Part shown: positions 1 to 8,518 of the stretch, in pieces
Layout: each line of letters opens with the position of its first letter
How positions within the stretch are numbered: the first letter of the stretch is position 1
Source: Variovorax sp. PCZ-1
Lineage (GTDB): Bacteria; Pseudomonadota; Gammaproteobacteria; Burkholderiales; Burkholderiaceae_C
Reading direction: 5' to 3'
Length of the DNA: 64,000 bases
NCBI RefSeq assembly: GCF_018413605.1
Contig: NZ_JAHCDN010000001.1
Location: 868,001-932,000 of the forward strand
Made by a program: the position numbers and the translations under genes
The notes under the pieces: generated by a model
Told to the model about the DNA's origin: nothing
The model's database searches: none
The model's input: the letters and a program-made list of their open reading frames with translations, nothing else

Positions 1-1160
1 TCTACGGCAGTTTTGCCGGGTGTGCTCGGTACATCTTTCAGGCCCCAGAGTGCGGCCACTTCGGCGCGGTGTGCGGGGTTGGCCATATCGCGATGCGCGC
101 TGATCAAATTCGCCAAGCCACCTACCTCGCGGCCACCCATGGCATTGGGCTGGCCTGTGAGAGAGAAAGGGCCAGCGCCGGGTTTGCCGATTTGCGCGGT
201 GGCCAAATGCAGGTTGATGAGGGAGGCGTTTTTCGCTGTACCGCTGCTGGATTGGTTCAAGCCTTGGCAATACAAGCTGAGAGTGGCAGGGCTAGTGGCA
301 AAGAGCTTGGCAGCTGCAAACAAATCTTCTTTTTTGATGCCACAAGTCTGCGCCACGCTCTCAGGCGTGTACTCGCGCACGAGAGTTTTGAGATCGTCAA
401 AGCCATTGGTGTGCTTGGCGATATAGTCTGCGTTGATCCAGCCTTCCCACAGCATGATGTGCAGCATGCCGTTGAAGAGCGCCACATCAGTGCCGGGCAG
501 GAGTGGCAAATACAGATCGGCAATCTCAGTCGTGTCCGTCTTTCTCGGGTCTGCAAAAATGATCTTCAGTTCAGGATTGTTTTTCTTAGCTTCTTCAATG
601 CGGCGAAACAAAATCGGGTGCGCATAGGCCGTATTGCTGCCCACAATTAAGATGCAGCTTGCGTGATTCACATCGTCATAGCAAGCGGGGGGGGCATCGG
701 CTCCCAGCGTCTGCTTGTAACCCGCCACCGCGCTGCTCATGCAAAGGCGCGAGTTGGTGTCCACATTGTTCGTGCCGATCTGGCCTTTGACGAGTTTGTT
801 GAAAACGTAATAGTCTTCGGTGAGCAATTGGCCGCTGATGTAAAAGCCAATGCTGTCGGGGCCATGCTCTTGGATGATTTGTGCAAATGACGTGGCCGCA
901 AAATCTAAAGCACTGTCCCAGCTCACCACCTTGGCTTTCTCTGCACGATGCTCGCGGCGCATGGGCTGCAATAACCGCGTTTGCTGAGTGATAGGCGCGC
1001 TTGCTGTGAGTGCAAGCGTGGAGCCCTTGGTGCAGAGGCGACCAAAATTCGCAGGGTGATCCGGATCACCACGTACGCCTGTGATCTGCGCGCCTTCGCT
1101 TTCGATGATCACGCCGCAGCCTACACCGCAATACGGACACGTTGAACGTGTTTCTTTCAT
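1..1160 (-). CDS. nasA: Assimilatory nitrate reductase catalytic subunit, N-terminal part (cut by window edge)
   Basis: Molybdopterin enzyme that reduces nitrate to nitrite in the cytoplasm. The reading frame stays open from ATG at 1160 to the left edge, giving 386 codons. The protein starts MKETRSTCPYCGVGCGV: the C-x2-C-x3-C cluster plus the later GRLCTKG Cys is the N-terminal [4Fe-4S] motif of the NasA/NapA/FdhF family. Residues around 100-150 (YVFNKLVKG, TNNVDTNSRLCMSSA) and around 320-350 (LYCQGLNQSSSGTAKN, GQPNAMGGREVGG) match the molybdopterin-binding core of nitrate reductases. It lies 5 bp downstream of nirD and must be co-transcribed with nirBD, which favours the assimilatory type over NapA (no Tat signal is seen). 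The C-terminal part is outside the window, so cofactor domains beyond residue 386 cannot be judged. Confidence 0.95.
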   Translation of the reverse strand, partial: MKETRSTCPYCGVGCGVIIESEGAQITGVRGDPDHPANFGRLCTKGSTLALTASAPITQQTRLLQPMRREHRAEKAKVVSWDSALDFAATSFAQIIQEHGPDSIGFYISGQLLTEDYYVFNKLVKGQIGTNNVDTNSRLCMSSAVAGYKQTLGADAPPACYDDVNHASCILIVGSNTAYAHPILFRRIEEAKKNNPELKIIFADPRKTDTTEIADLYLPLLPGTDVALFNGMLHIMLWEGWINADYIAKHTNGFDDLKTLVREYTPESVAQTCGIKKEDLFAAAKLFATSPATLSLYCQGLNQSSSGTAKNASLINLHLATAQIGKPGAGPFSLTGQPNAMGGREVGGLANLISAHRDMANPAHRAEVAALWGLKDVPSTPGKTAV

Positions 1161-1165
1161 GAGAA

Positions 1166-1549
1166 TCAAGCAGCAACTGTGCGTCGCGCAGGCCCTGCGA
1201 TGGGGCGAGTTTCACTGACAGCATGACTGGCCAATTCAGTCGTGTCCAAATAGACTTCGCCATCTTTGACTTGCACAGCAAATTTCGGTGTGCAGCCTTC
1301 ATCAGGTGCTTTTGCGCAGCCGTCCGCCAAGCCAATATTCCAATTGTGGAGCGGGCAGGCTACGGATGTCCCATGCACGATGCCTTGGGAGAGTGGGCCG
1401 CCTTTGTGCGGGCAACGATCTAGCAGGGCGAAGACAAGATCCTCGCTATTACGAAACACCGCCACATCAATGCCATGCTCGCGCGCCACGCGGCGTGAAC
1501 CCAGCACGGGGATGTCAGTGACGAGGCAGATTTTTTTCCAGTTTTTCAT
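1166..1549 (-). CDS. nirD: Nitrite reductase small subunit, Rieske-type
   Basis: Small subunit of cytoplasmic NAD(P)H-dependent nitrite reductase (nitrite to ammonium). The 127-residue product begins MKNWKKICLV; I place the start at 1549 rather than further upstream because the upstream codons run into the AACGCAAAA repeat and this start gives the normal NirD length. Rieske [2Fe-2S] ligands are visible as C46-P-H48 and C65-P-L-H68. The tail (GEVYLDTTELASH) is typical of NirD. It lies between nirB and nasA, with a 151-bp gap on the nirB side that holds a fold-back repeat, and 5 bp on the nasA side. Confidence 0.95.
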   Translation of the reverse strand: MKNWKKICLVTDIPVLGSRRVAREHGIDVAVFRNSEDLVFALLDRCPHKGGPLSQGIVHGTSVACPLHNWNIGLADGCAKAPDEGCTPKFAVQVKDGEVYLDTTELASHAVSETRPIAGPARRTVAA

Positions 1550-1570
1550 AGTGATTGGTTCGGTAAGAAT

Positions 1571-1679
1571 AGAACGCAAAAGACGCAAAAATTTCGCAAA
1601 AAACGCAAAAGCAGAAGAAAGAAAAACGATGGTATTTTTCTGTGACTTTTGCGTACTTCTGCGGATTTTGCGTTCTCTT
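1571..1679. repeat. AACGCAAAA fold-back repeat, copy A (between nirB and nirD)
   Basis: The left arm reads AGAACGCAAAAGACGCAAAA and the right arm is its approximate reverse complement ending in GATTTTGCGTTCTC, so the transcript would fold into a long AU-rich hairpin. The right arm also contains TTTTGCGTACTTCTGCG, the complement of a phrase in copies B and C. It fills the nirB-nirD intercistronic space. No gene is seen in it. Confidence 0.85.
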
Positions 1680-1700
1680 GTTAAGCGTGAAGATCAAGTA

Positions 1701-4145
1701 TCAAGCAGGCAAAGCATCAAACTGGCGCGTATCTACCGAAGCTTTGTCGAATTCAAACCAAGGATCAGGCTCACCGTCCAAAGCGAATTGCAAACGCTCC
1801 CACAAAGCCTTGCGGCCTTCGTGATCGTCCAAAATTTTCTTCTTCACGTAATCCAAGCCCACACGAGAGACGTAGTGCACGGTGCGCTCGAGATACCAGC
1901 CTTCCTGGCGATAGAGTTCGCAGAATGCGCCGGTGTATTCCAGCACTTCTTCCGCAGTTTTCAGCTTCACAAAGAAATGCGCGACTTCGGTTTTGATGCC
2001 GCCGTTGCCAGCGATGTACATTTCCCAGCCGCTATCCACGCCGATGATGCCCACGTCTTTGATGCCAGCTTCGGCGCAATTGCGCGGGCAGCCGCTGACG
2101 GCAAATTTCACTTTGTGGGGGGCATACATGCGCCACATCGCGCGCTCAAGATCTTTGCCCATTTGCGTGGAGTCTTGCGTGCCCATGCGGCACCACTCGC
2201 TGCCCACACAGGTTTTCACGGTGCGCAAAGCTTTGGCATAAGCATGGCCCGAAGGCATGCCAATGTCTTTCCAGACGTTGACCAAATCTTCTTTTTTCAC
2301 GCCGAGCAAATCGATGCGCTGGCCGCCAGTGACTTTCACCGTGGGGATGTTGTACTTGTCTACTGCATTTGCGATGCGGCGCAATTCATCAGCGGTCGTC
2401 TCGCCACCCCACATCCGCGGGATCACAGAATATGTGCCGTCTTTCTGAATGTTGGCATGTGAGCGCTCGTTGATGAAGCGGCTTTGTGGATCGTCTTTCG
2501 CTTCTTTCGGCCAAGTGGAGGTGACGTAGTAGTTAAGGGCAGGGCGGCATGATGAGCAGCCGTTGGGCGTTTTCCATTCCATGAATTTCATGGTGTCGCC
2601 AATCGTGAGCAACTTGTTCTCACGAATCGCATCACGCACGGCTTGATGGCCATGGTCTGTACAGCCGCACATGGCTTTGTTTTTTGGTGTAGCGGAATAG
2701 TCGCCACCTGCTGTGAACATCAGAATCTGCTCCACCAATCCCGTGCAAGAGCCGCAGGAGGCGCTGGCCTTGGTGTGCTTCTTCACTTCATCCAAAGTGA
2801 ACAAACCTTTTTCACGAATTGCTTTGCAGATCGTGCCTTTGTTCACGCCATTGCAGCCGCAAACTTCATCGCTATCAGCCATGCTCGCGGCTTTGGTGTG
2901 GCCTTGGTGGCCGACATCACCGATACCGTTGTTGATGGCCGCTTCACCAAACATGAGTTTGTCACGGATATCGCCGACGTTTTTGCCATCGCGCAGCAGC
3001 TTGAAATAGTAGCTGCCATCGACCGTGTCGCCATACAAGCATGCGCCCACGAGCTTGTCGTCTTTGAGTACGAGCTTTTTATACACGCCGCCAAAAGGAT
3101 CGCTCATCACGATTTCTTCATGGCCTTCGCCCCCCATGAAGTTGCCTGCGCTGAACAAATCAATGCCAGTCACTTTGAGTTTGGTAGACGTGAGCGAGCC
3201 GCTGTATCGGCCTATGCCAAACTCTGCCAAATGATTCGCGGCCACTTTGGCTTGTTCAAACAGGGGCGCGACCAAACCATAAGCAATGCCGCGATGCGCA
3301 GCGCATTCGCCCACGCTGTAAATGCGTGCATCGGTGACAGTTTGCATGGTGTCGTTCACCACGATGCCTTTGTCGCAATGCAGGCGCATCTTTTGCGCTA
3401 ATTCCACATTGGGGCGAATACCCACGGCCATCACCACCAAATCAGCGGGGATTTCTTTGCCGTCTTTGAATTTCAAAGCCATCACTCGGCCATCTTTATC
3501 GGGAATGAGCTCCTGAGTTTGTGCGCCCATCATGAATGAGAGGCCACGGTCTTCCAAAGATTTACGCAGCAAGCCACCAGCTACATCATCGAGTTGGCGC
3601 TCCATCAGCCAAGGCATCACGTGAATCACCGTCACATCCATGCCGCGCAGCATCAAGCCGTTGGCTGCTTCAAGCCCAAGCAAGCCACCGCCGATCACAA
3701 CGGCTTTCTTGTAAGTCTTCGCCGCTTCGATCATTGCATTCGTATCAGCAATGTCGCGGTAGGCGATCACGCCTTTCAAATCTTTGCCGGGCACGGGTAG
3801 CATGAAAGGATTGGAGCCTGTGCACATCAGCAGGCGGTCGTATTCCACCTCGGTACCATCATCAGCGCGTACGATGCGCTTGATGCGATCGACTTCCACT
3901 ACTTTCTTGCCTGCATGCAAAGTGATGTTGTTTTCTTTGTACCATTCCCAAGAATTGAGCACGATCTCATCGAGCGTTTGCTCACCTGCGAGCACGGGGG
4001 AGAGAAGAATACGGTTGTAGTTGGGGTGCGGTTCTGCACCAAATACCGTCACGTCATACATGTCAGGCGCGATTTTGAGCAGCTCCTCTATTGTGCGCAC
4101 GCCTGCCATACCATTGCCCACCATCACTAATTTCGATTTTTTCAT
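1701..4145 (-). CDS. nirB: Nitrite reductase [NAD(P)H] large subunit
   Basis: Large subunit of the assimilatory NADH nitrite reductase, reducing nitrite to ammonium by six electrons in the cytoplasm. The 814-residue length is normal. Domains in order: an FAD/NAD(P)-binding oxidoreductase (VMVGNGMAGVRTIEEL at the N-terminus, VVIGGGLLGLEAANGL near 150); two BFD-like [2Fe-2S] segments around 425-540 (CGCNGVNKGTIC with CGSC, then CGCTDHGH with GCSSC); a ferredoxin-like half domain; and the sirohaem/[4Fe-4S] domain with C-x5-C (TCVGSEWC) and C-x3-C (SGCPRNC). ATG at 4145 is preceded by CCGGAGG with good spacing. It is the first gene of nirB-nirD-nasA and has a sigma-54-type promoter about 32 bp upstream, consistent with nitrogen control. 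Confidence 0.98.
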   Translation of the reverse strand: MKKSKLVMVGNGMAGVRTIEELLKIAPDMYDVTVFGAEPHPNYNRILLSPVLAGEQTLDEIVLNSWEWYKENNITLHAGKKVVEVDRIKRIVRADDGTEVEYDRLLMCTGSNPFMLPVPGKDLKGVIAYRDIADTNAMIEAAKTYKKAVVIGGGLLGLEAANGLMLRGMDVTVIHVMPWLMERQLDDVAGGLLRKSLEDRGLSFMMGAQTQELIPDKDGRVMALKFKDGKEIPADLVVMAVGIRPNVELAQKMRLHCDKGIVVNDTMQTVTDARIYSVGECAAHRGIAYGLVAPLFEQAKVAANHLAEFGIGRYSGSLTSTKLKVTGIDLFSAGNFMGGEGHEEIVMSDPFGGVYKKLVLKDDKLVGACLYGDTVDGSYYFKLLRDGKNVGDIRDKLMFGEAAINNGIGDVGHQGHTKAASMADSDEVCGCNGVNKGTICKAIREKGLFTLDEVKKHTKASASCGSCTGLVEQILMFTAGGDYSATPKNKAMCGCTDHGHQAVRDAIRENKLLTIGDTMKFMEWKTPNGCSSCRPALNYYVTSTWPKEAKDDPQSRFINERSHANIQKDGTYSVIPRMWGGETTADELRRIANAVDKYNIPTVKVTGGQRIDLLGVKKEDLVNVWKDIGMPSGHAYAKALRTVKTCVGSEWCRMGTQDSTQMGKDLERAMWRMYAPHKVKFAVSGCPRNCAEAGIKDVGIIGVDSGWEMYIAGNGGIKTEVAHFFVKLKTAEEVLEYTGAFCELYRQEGWYLERTVHYVSRVGLDYVKKKILDDHEGRKALWERLQFALDGEPDPWFEFDKASVDTRQFDALPA

Positions 4146-4176
4146 GCCTTAAACCTCCGGATAACTGCTTAGCTAG

Positions 4177-4193
4177 TGCAATAGCTGTGCCAA
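4177..4193 (-). promoter_or_regulatory. Sigma-54-type promoter of nirBD-nasA
   Basis: On the minus strand the sequence is TTGGCACAGCTATTGCA, an almost ideal -24/-12 element (TGGCAC, GG-N10-GC spacing, TTGCA). Transcription would start near 4166, leaving a leader of about 20 nt that just holds the CCGGAGG ribosome-binding site. There is therefore no room for an attenuator here, unlike at nrtA. Confidence 0.8.
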
Positions 4194-4209
4194 TGTCAAT
4201 GTGCATGAG

Positions 4210-4226
4210 TGCACCACTTCAGTGCT
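4210..4226 (-). promoter_or_regulatory. NtrC-like enhancer site upstream of nirB
   Basis: The minus-strand 17-mer AGCACTGAAGTGGTGCA fits the NtrC dyad TGCACY-N5-RGTGCA at every fixed base except the first. It ends 17 bp upstream of the -24 box, which is closer than typical enhancers, and is surrounded by further TGCAC half-sites (4201-4213, 4227-4233). It suggests NtrC and sigma-54 control, though NtrC itself is not in the window. Confidence 0.55.
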
Positions 4227-4281
4227 CTGTGCACGATGTTGTAGGCAGTTAAACTGCTCCTATGTTTGAATTTTCCGTACC

Positions 4282-5016
4282 ATGAGTGAGCCGATTCGCC
4301 TCGCCAAACGCTTAGCCGAGCAGCTCAATTGCTCGCGCAGCCAAGCGGAGCAATACATTGAAGGTGGCTGGGTGCGCGTGAATGGCGTGATCCAAGAGAG
4401 CCCACAGCACCGAGTCACGGACGAGAAGATTGAGCTAGATAAAAATGCCACGCTGCTGGAGAGCGTGCCGATGACAATTCTTCTTCATAAGCCGCCTGGC
4501 TACAGCTGGGACGATGGCAAGCAAAGCGCCGTGAGCCTGCTTGAAGCTGCAAACCGCAGCGCCTCAGATACATCTGGCCTGCGCCTGCTCAAAAAGCATT
4601 TGAAAAGCCAAACCTGCGTGACGCCGCTAGAGAGCGGCGCAAGCGGTTTGCTCGTGTTTAGCCAGGATTTCCGGGTTCAACGCAAGCTTTGGGACGATGC
4701 GAATTTTGTGGAAAACGAAGTCATTGTGGATGTGCAGGGAGGCGTGAGCGAGGAGTTGCTTCAAATGCTCAATCGCCCATTCACTCGCCGTGATCGATTG
4801 GTACTTCATGCCAAAGTGGCACTGAGCAAAAGCAATGAAAAAACCACGGGTCTGCGCTTTGCCACCAAAGGTGCTGAACCGGGACGCATCGCTGCGCTGT
4901 GCGAGCACCATGGCTTGCGAGTGATGGGCATGAAGCGCATTCGCGTGGGGCGCGTGCCTTTGGCCGATCTGCCGGTCGGGCAATGGCGGTTTTTACAGAG
5001 TCACGAACGCTTTTAA
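4282..5016 (+). CDS. RsuA/RluF-family pseudouridine synthase-like protein with Asp-to-Glu change at the catalytic position
   Basis: 244 residues. An S4 RNA-binding domain occupies roughly residues 5-65 (RLAKRLAEQLNCSRSQAEQY, GWVRVNG), followed by a pseudouridine synthase fold (MTILLHKPPGYSW near 70). Family members modify uridines of rRNA or tRNA. The active-site motif is normally R-L-D-x2-(T/S)-x-GLL; here it reads TPLESGASGLLVFSQD, so residue 117 is Glu (codon GAG at 4630) instead of the essential Asp. The fold end (GRIAALCEHHGLRVMGMKRIRVG) is intact, so the gene is under selection as a protein but may be inactive or repurposed for RNA binding. It is divergent from nirB. The start ATG at 4282 gives a complete S4 domain. 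Confidence 0.85.
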   Translation: MSEPIRLAKRLAEQLNCSRSQAEQYIEGGWVRVNGVIQESPQHRVTDEKIELDKNATLLESVPMTILLHKPPGYSWDDGKQSAVSLLEAANRSASDTSGLRLLKKHLKSQTCVTPLESGASGLLVFSQDFRVQRKLWDDANFVENEVIVDVQGGVSEELLQMLNRPFTRRDRLVLHAKVALSKSNEKTTGLRFATKGAEPGRIAALCEHHGLRVMGMKRIRVGRVPLADLPVGQWRFLQSHERF

Positions 5017-5074
5017 AACCTAGTGCATCGCCGCGTGTCACTATTTGGGGCACAGAGATTGCTTAAACTGGTGC

Positions 5075-6826
5075 ATGGCATTTGAAATAGACATTGGCTT
5101 TACCTCGCTCTCTGGTAAAAAAACCATTAACGAAGACTTCTGTGCGGCGATGTTGCCAGAGGCTGGGCGCGAGGGCTTTGGGGCGATTTGCGCTATTGCG
5201 GATGGTGTGAGTACAGGTGGCAAAGGCAAGGAGGCCGCACAAACCACCGTGATGAGCCTAGTGCAAGATTATTTCGGCACGCGTGAAACTTGGGATACAA
5301 CAGTGGCATTAGATCGCGTGATCAGTGCACACAACACTTGGCTAACAGGGGTGAATCGCCGACGCGCTGCCAGCGACGAATGTGGCCTGACCACGCTCAC
5401 AGCTCTGGTGATGCGCGGGCATACCTATACGCTCGCGCATGTGGGGGACACACGTGCTTACCTGCTGCGCGCTGGCGAGATCGAGCAGCTCACTACAGAT
5501 CACAGCAATCCCCACCCCGATTTCAAGCATCAGCTCCTTCGAGTCGTCGGTGCTGATGAGCGATTGGTGGTGGATTACAGCCAAGGCGATTTGCAGGTGG
5601 GCGATGTATTCATTCTGCTCACGGACGGCGTACATGGCAGTTTGTCTGACAGACGGATACGCAAGATGGTTGAGCAAGGCAATGCGCAAGAGATTTCGAA
5701 TACGCTGACCGAAGTCGCACTCAATATGGGCAGCCCAGACAACGCCAGCGCAATTGTGGTGCGAGTGTTGGGCTTGCAGGAATCACATTTACGCGACGAA
5801 GAGCTGGCTGCACGACACCTGCCGATTCCCCACAAGTTGAAAATTGGCGATTTTATAGACGGTTTGGTGGTGACATCTCTGGTCGCTGACAGTGGTGTGA
5901 ACTTGATTTATCAAGTGCGTGAGCCAGTTTCGCAAAAGCTCTACGCCTTAAAAACACTGCATCCCAGCCGAGAAAAAGACCAAGAGGAGCGCGCCATGCT
6001 CGCGCATGAGGCTTGGCTGGCCAAACGCATGCAAACCAGCAGTGCCTCGGATCATCTGGTGCGTCTGCATTCGCTGATGATGCTGCCCTCAGGCAAGTTG
6101 AGCAGTAGCTTTTATCTGTTGTATGACTGGCATGCTGGGCAGACCTTGCAGCAAGCCTTGCAGGAGCGTGGTGCGTTCAGTGTGCCGCAGGCGGTGCAAG
6201 CAGCGATGGCTGCGCTCAAGGCTTTGGGCGCGATGCACAGACAAGGTGTGATCCATCGCGACATCAAGCCCTCGAATCTTCATCTGGGTGAAGGAGGCGT
6301 GTTGCGTGTACTTGATCTCGGCGTAGCACTCAGCGGCCATGAACCTGAGAGTCTGCGCAGCTTGCATGCAGGCACGCCCAGCTACATCAATCCCGAGCAG
6401 TTTGGCTATGCGCTACATGGGGAGGCTCAAGCGCATGCTGCGGATGCCGCAAGTGATTTGTATGCGCTTGGCGTGACGCTTTATCAACTGCTGACAGGCA
6501 AGTTACCTTATGGCGAGGTGCTACCTTATCAAACGGGGCGTTACTACAGAGATCCGACACCACCCAGCCGCATTCAACCGGAAGTGCCCGTTTGGCTCGA
6601 TCACATCGTACTCAAAGCAGTCTCACGCGATCAAAAGCAGCGCTTTGAGACGGCTGAGGAATTCTTGTTGGCTTTGGAGCGAGGCGCATCACGCCCAATA
6701 CATGCGCCCTTATCCACGCCATTGCTGCAGCGAAACCCGGTCAGTCTATGGAAAATCGCGTTTGCAGTGAGTGTGTTGTTTAACTTCTTGTTGATCGTTT
6801 GGTTGCTGTTTTTACCTAAAGCCTGA
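5075..6826 (+). CDS. PP2C phosphatase / Ser-Thr protein kinase fusion, membrane anchored
   Basis: A 583-residue bifunctional signalling protein. The first 240 residues are a PP2C-type phosphatase: NEDF near the start, IADGVSTGGKG, LTALVMRGHTYTLAHVGDTRAYL, LLTDGVHGSL and GSPDNASAIVV supply the metal-binding Asp residues. Residues about 260-550 are a Hanks-type kinase: YALKTLHP (ATP-site Lys), HRDIKPSN (H394, catalytic D396), DLG in place of DFG, SDLYALGVTLYQLLTGKLPY. One transmembrane helix follows at the very C-terminus (IAFAVSVLFNFLLIVWLLFL). I start at ATG 5075, directly before the PP2C fold, rather than the ORF's earlier codon. It lies between nirB and the nitrate transporter, facing the opposite way; a role in regulating nitrate assimilation is an inference from position only. 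Confidence 0.92.
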   Translation: MAFEIDIGFTSLSGKKTINEDFCAAMLPEAGREGFGAICAIADGVSTGGKGKEAAQTTVMSLVQDYFGTRETWDTTVALDRVISAHNTWLTGVNRRRAASDECGLTTLTALVMRGHTYTLAHVGDTRAYLLRAGEIEQLTTDHSNPHPDFKHQLLRVVGADERLVVDYSQGDLQVGDVFILLTDGVHGSLSDRRIRKMVEQGNAQEISNTLTEVALNMGSPDNASAIVVRVLGLQESHLRDEELAARHLPIPHKLKIGDFIDGLVVTSLVADSGVNLIYQVREPVSQKLYALKTLHPSREKDQEERAMLAHEAWLAKRMQTSSASDHLVRLHSLMMLPSGKLSSSFYLLYDWHAGQTLQQALQERGAFSVPQAVQAAMAALKALGAMHRQGVIHRDIKPSNLHLGEGGVLRVLDLGVALSGHEPESLRSLHAGTPSYINPEQFGYALHGEAQAHAADAASDLYALGVTLYQLLTGKLPYGEVLPYQTGRYYRDPTPPSRIQPEVPVWLDHIVLKAVSRDQKQRFETAEEFLLALERGASRPIHAPLSTPLLQRNPVSLWKIAFAVSVLFNFLLIVWLLFLPKA

Positions 6827-6898
6827 TGGTGTATTGCTATAAATAACGTAGCATTTCGCGCACATCCTATGCCGGAGATGAGCTGGTTTGATCTAGAA

Positions 6899-7225
6899 CT
6901 ATCGCAATCGCCCCACATACTGTTGGGCAGTAGGTTGAGCTGCTGCGACGATCGGCGCCGGTGATGGCGCAGGCAATGGAGTGGCTGGTGAAGCCAATAC
7001 CGGCGCAGGCATGTTCATGCTGGCTAATTGCTCCATGGCAATGACCACCAAGCCTTGCAAGTGCTCATTGCGAACTTGATCCGCATGCATGGCCAACTGC
7101 GCCATCGTGTCGCTGGCATAAGCTGTGTCTTTTGTGAATCGCCCGAGGTCGAAAGTTTTGCCGGCTTTGCTCGCAGCCATGAAAAGCTGCGAGACGATAT
7201 GCATTTGCTTTTGATCAAGTTTCAT
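6899..7225 (-). CDS. Small protein of unknown function in the nitrate region
   Basis: 108 residues, not recognised. The first 70 residues look helical (MKLDQKQMHIVSQLFMAASK, DTMAQLAMHADQVRNEHLQG); the last 38 are a low-complexity Pro/Ala stretch (PATPLPAPSPAPIVAAAQ) of linker type. There is no signal peptide or membrane segment. It lies 28 bp downstream of the narK-type transporter and in the same direction, so it probably shares that sigma-54 promoter. Base composition is like its neighbours. Its position at the end of a nitrate uptake transcript suggests an accessory role, but nothing in the sequence shows one. Confidence 0.65.
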   Translation of the reverse strand: MKLDQKQMHIVSQLFMAASKAGKTFDLGRFTKDTAYASDTMAQLAMHADQVRNEHLQGLVVIAMEQLASMNMPAPVLASPATPLPAPSPAPIVAAAQPTAQQYVGRLR

Positions 7226-7253
7226 AGGAGTGATTCAAACAATTAGATCGAGT

Positions 7254-8465
7254 TCAAGCGGTTCTGGCGCGCCCACCCTTCTCCGCCCAAGTACGCGTCC
7301 AGCGAATTTGCATGATGCGTACCATCACCAAGACGAGCAAGGCGAGAATCGCGAAGCTAGCGAAGCCCCAGAAATAGCTGCCCAGGTATTGCTTAGACAT
7401 GCCCATTGCATTGGGCACAAAGCCACCACCCAAAGCCCCGATTTCACCAATCATGCTGCCCGCTACAGCTGTGGTCATCGGCCAACGCAATGGCACGAGC
7501 TGAAACAGTGCGCCATTGCCAGCGCCCAAGGCTGCAAAGCACACCATGAACAGCAGGGTGGTCAACGTCAAAGAACTGCCAGCCAAGCCACACAAGAACA
7601 GGCTGATTGCCACCACCACTAAAACGCCTGATAGGGCATTGATGCCGCCCACGCGATCACTCACATAGCCGCCCACTACGCGCACCGCGCTGCCCATGAG
7701 AGCCGCCAGCATCGTCAATTGCCCAGCTTCTACTTTGGTCACTTTGAATTGATCGTAAAAATACGTGGGTAAGAAGCTGGCCAAACCGATGAAGCCTCCA
7801 AACGTGATCACATAAATGAAGCTGAAGGCCCAGCCATCCTTTTCAAACAAACAAGCAATGTGCTGGCGGAAACTCTGGTGCTCAATATCCGGTGGCTCTT
7901 TCGCAAAAAAGATCATCACCAAGAAGGGTGCAAGCATGCAAATCGCAGCTAGGCCATACACCGCCTGCCAGCCAAATTTCATAGCCAAAGGGGGTGCAAA
8001 CAGAACTGCCAGAACCGTGCCGGAGTTACCTGCGCCTGCGATACCCATCGCCAAGCCTTTGTATTTTGGCGGATACCAACCCGAGCCCAGGCTCAGCGCC
8101 ACACCGAAACTCGCACCTGCAATACCGAGTAACACACCCATGGCAATCACATGGTCGTAGGTGCTGATGAAAAAATAACCTCCCACCAAGGCCATCATGA
8201 TCAGGCTCATCTCTACGAGGGCAGCATTCTTGCGCCCAATGTATTGCGCAAGAACACCGAGAGGAAAGCGCATCAATGCGCCTGCCAGAATCGGCACTGA
8301 AATCATGAAGCCCTTTTGGGCGGGGGTGAGATTGAAGGCCTCAGAGATGAATGGTGCCATGGCACCATTCAAGACCCAAACTGCAAAGCAAAAATCAAAA
8401 TAGAAAAATGCGGCGAAGAGTGTGGGCGTATGCCCGCTCTTTAGAAATGACTTGAAATCTGACAT
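7254..8465 (-). CDS. Nitrate/nitrite transporter, NarK/NasA-type MFS
   Basis: 403 residues with about 12 hydrophobic helices. It belongs to the nitrate/nitrite porter branch of the MFS: the two glycine-rich nitrate signatures are visible as GASFGVALSLGSGWYPPKYK / GLAMGIAGAGNSG near residues 120-150 and GAGNGALFQLVPLRW near 320, and Arg residues conserved for anion binding occur in MRFPLG and AVRVVGG. Role: nitrate uptake (or nitrate/nitrite exchange) at the inner membrane, feeding NasA. A sigma-54-type promoter lies 37-52 bp upstream. With nrtABD present too, the cell has two nitrate import routes side by side. Confidence 0.93.
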   Translation of the reverse strand: MSDFKSFLKSGHTPTLFAAFFYFDFCFAVWVLNGAMAPFISEAFNLTPAQKGFMISVPILAGALMRFPLGVLAQYIGRKNAALVEMSLIMMALVGGYFFISTYDHVIAMGVLLGIAGASFGVALSLGSGWYPPKYKGLAMGIAGAGNSGTVLAVLFAPPLAMKFGWQAVYGLAAICMLAPFLVMIFFAKEPPDIEHQSFRQHIACLFEKDGWAFSFIYVITFGGFIGLASFLPTYFYDQFKVTKVEAGQLTMLAALMGSAVRVVGGYVSDRVGGINALSGVLVVVAISLFLCGLAGSSLTLTTLLFMVCFAALGAGNGALFQLVPLRWPMTTAVAGSMIGEIGALGGGFVPNAMGMSKQYLGSYFWGFASFAILALLVLVMVRIMQIRWTRTWAEKGGRARTA

Positions 8466-8501
8466 GGCTTCCCGTGTTATCTGTTGAATTCACAGTAACA
8501 G

Positions 8502-8517
8502 TGCGAAATTCGTGCCA
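8502..8517 (-). promoter_or_regulatory. Sigma-54-type promoter of the narK-type transporter
   Basis: Minus-strand TGGCACGAATTTCGCA has a perfect TGGCACG -24 box, GG-N10-GC spacing and a TCGCA -12 box (consensus TTGCA). The start would be near 8491, giving a leader of about 26 nt. A TGCACC-AAGAT-GGGGAA half-conserved NtrC-like dyad overlaps the adjacent hairpin at 8535-8551. Confidence 0.72.
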
Positions 8518-8518
8518 G

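Noticed and set aside
1266-2462. A 398-codon open frame on the plus strand opposite nirB/nirD
   Set aside because: It lies entirely opposite well-supported nirB and nirD, its product has no recognisable domain, and it runs through the fold-back repeat. It is an antisense shadow.
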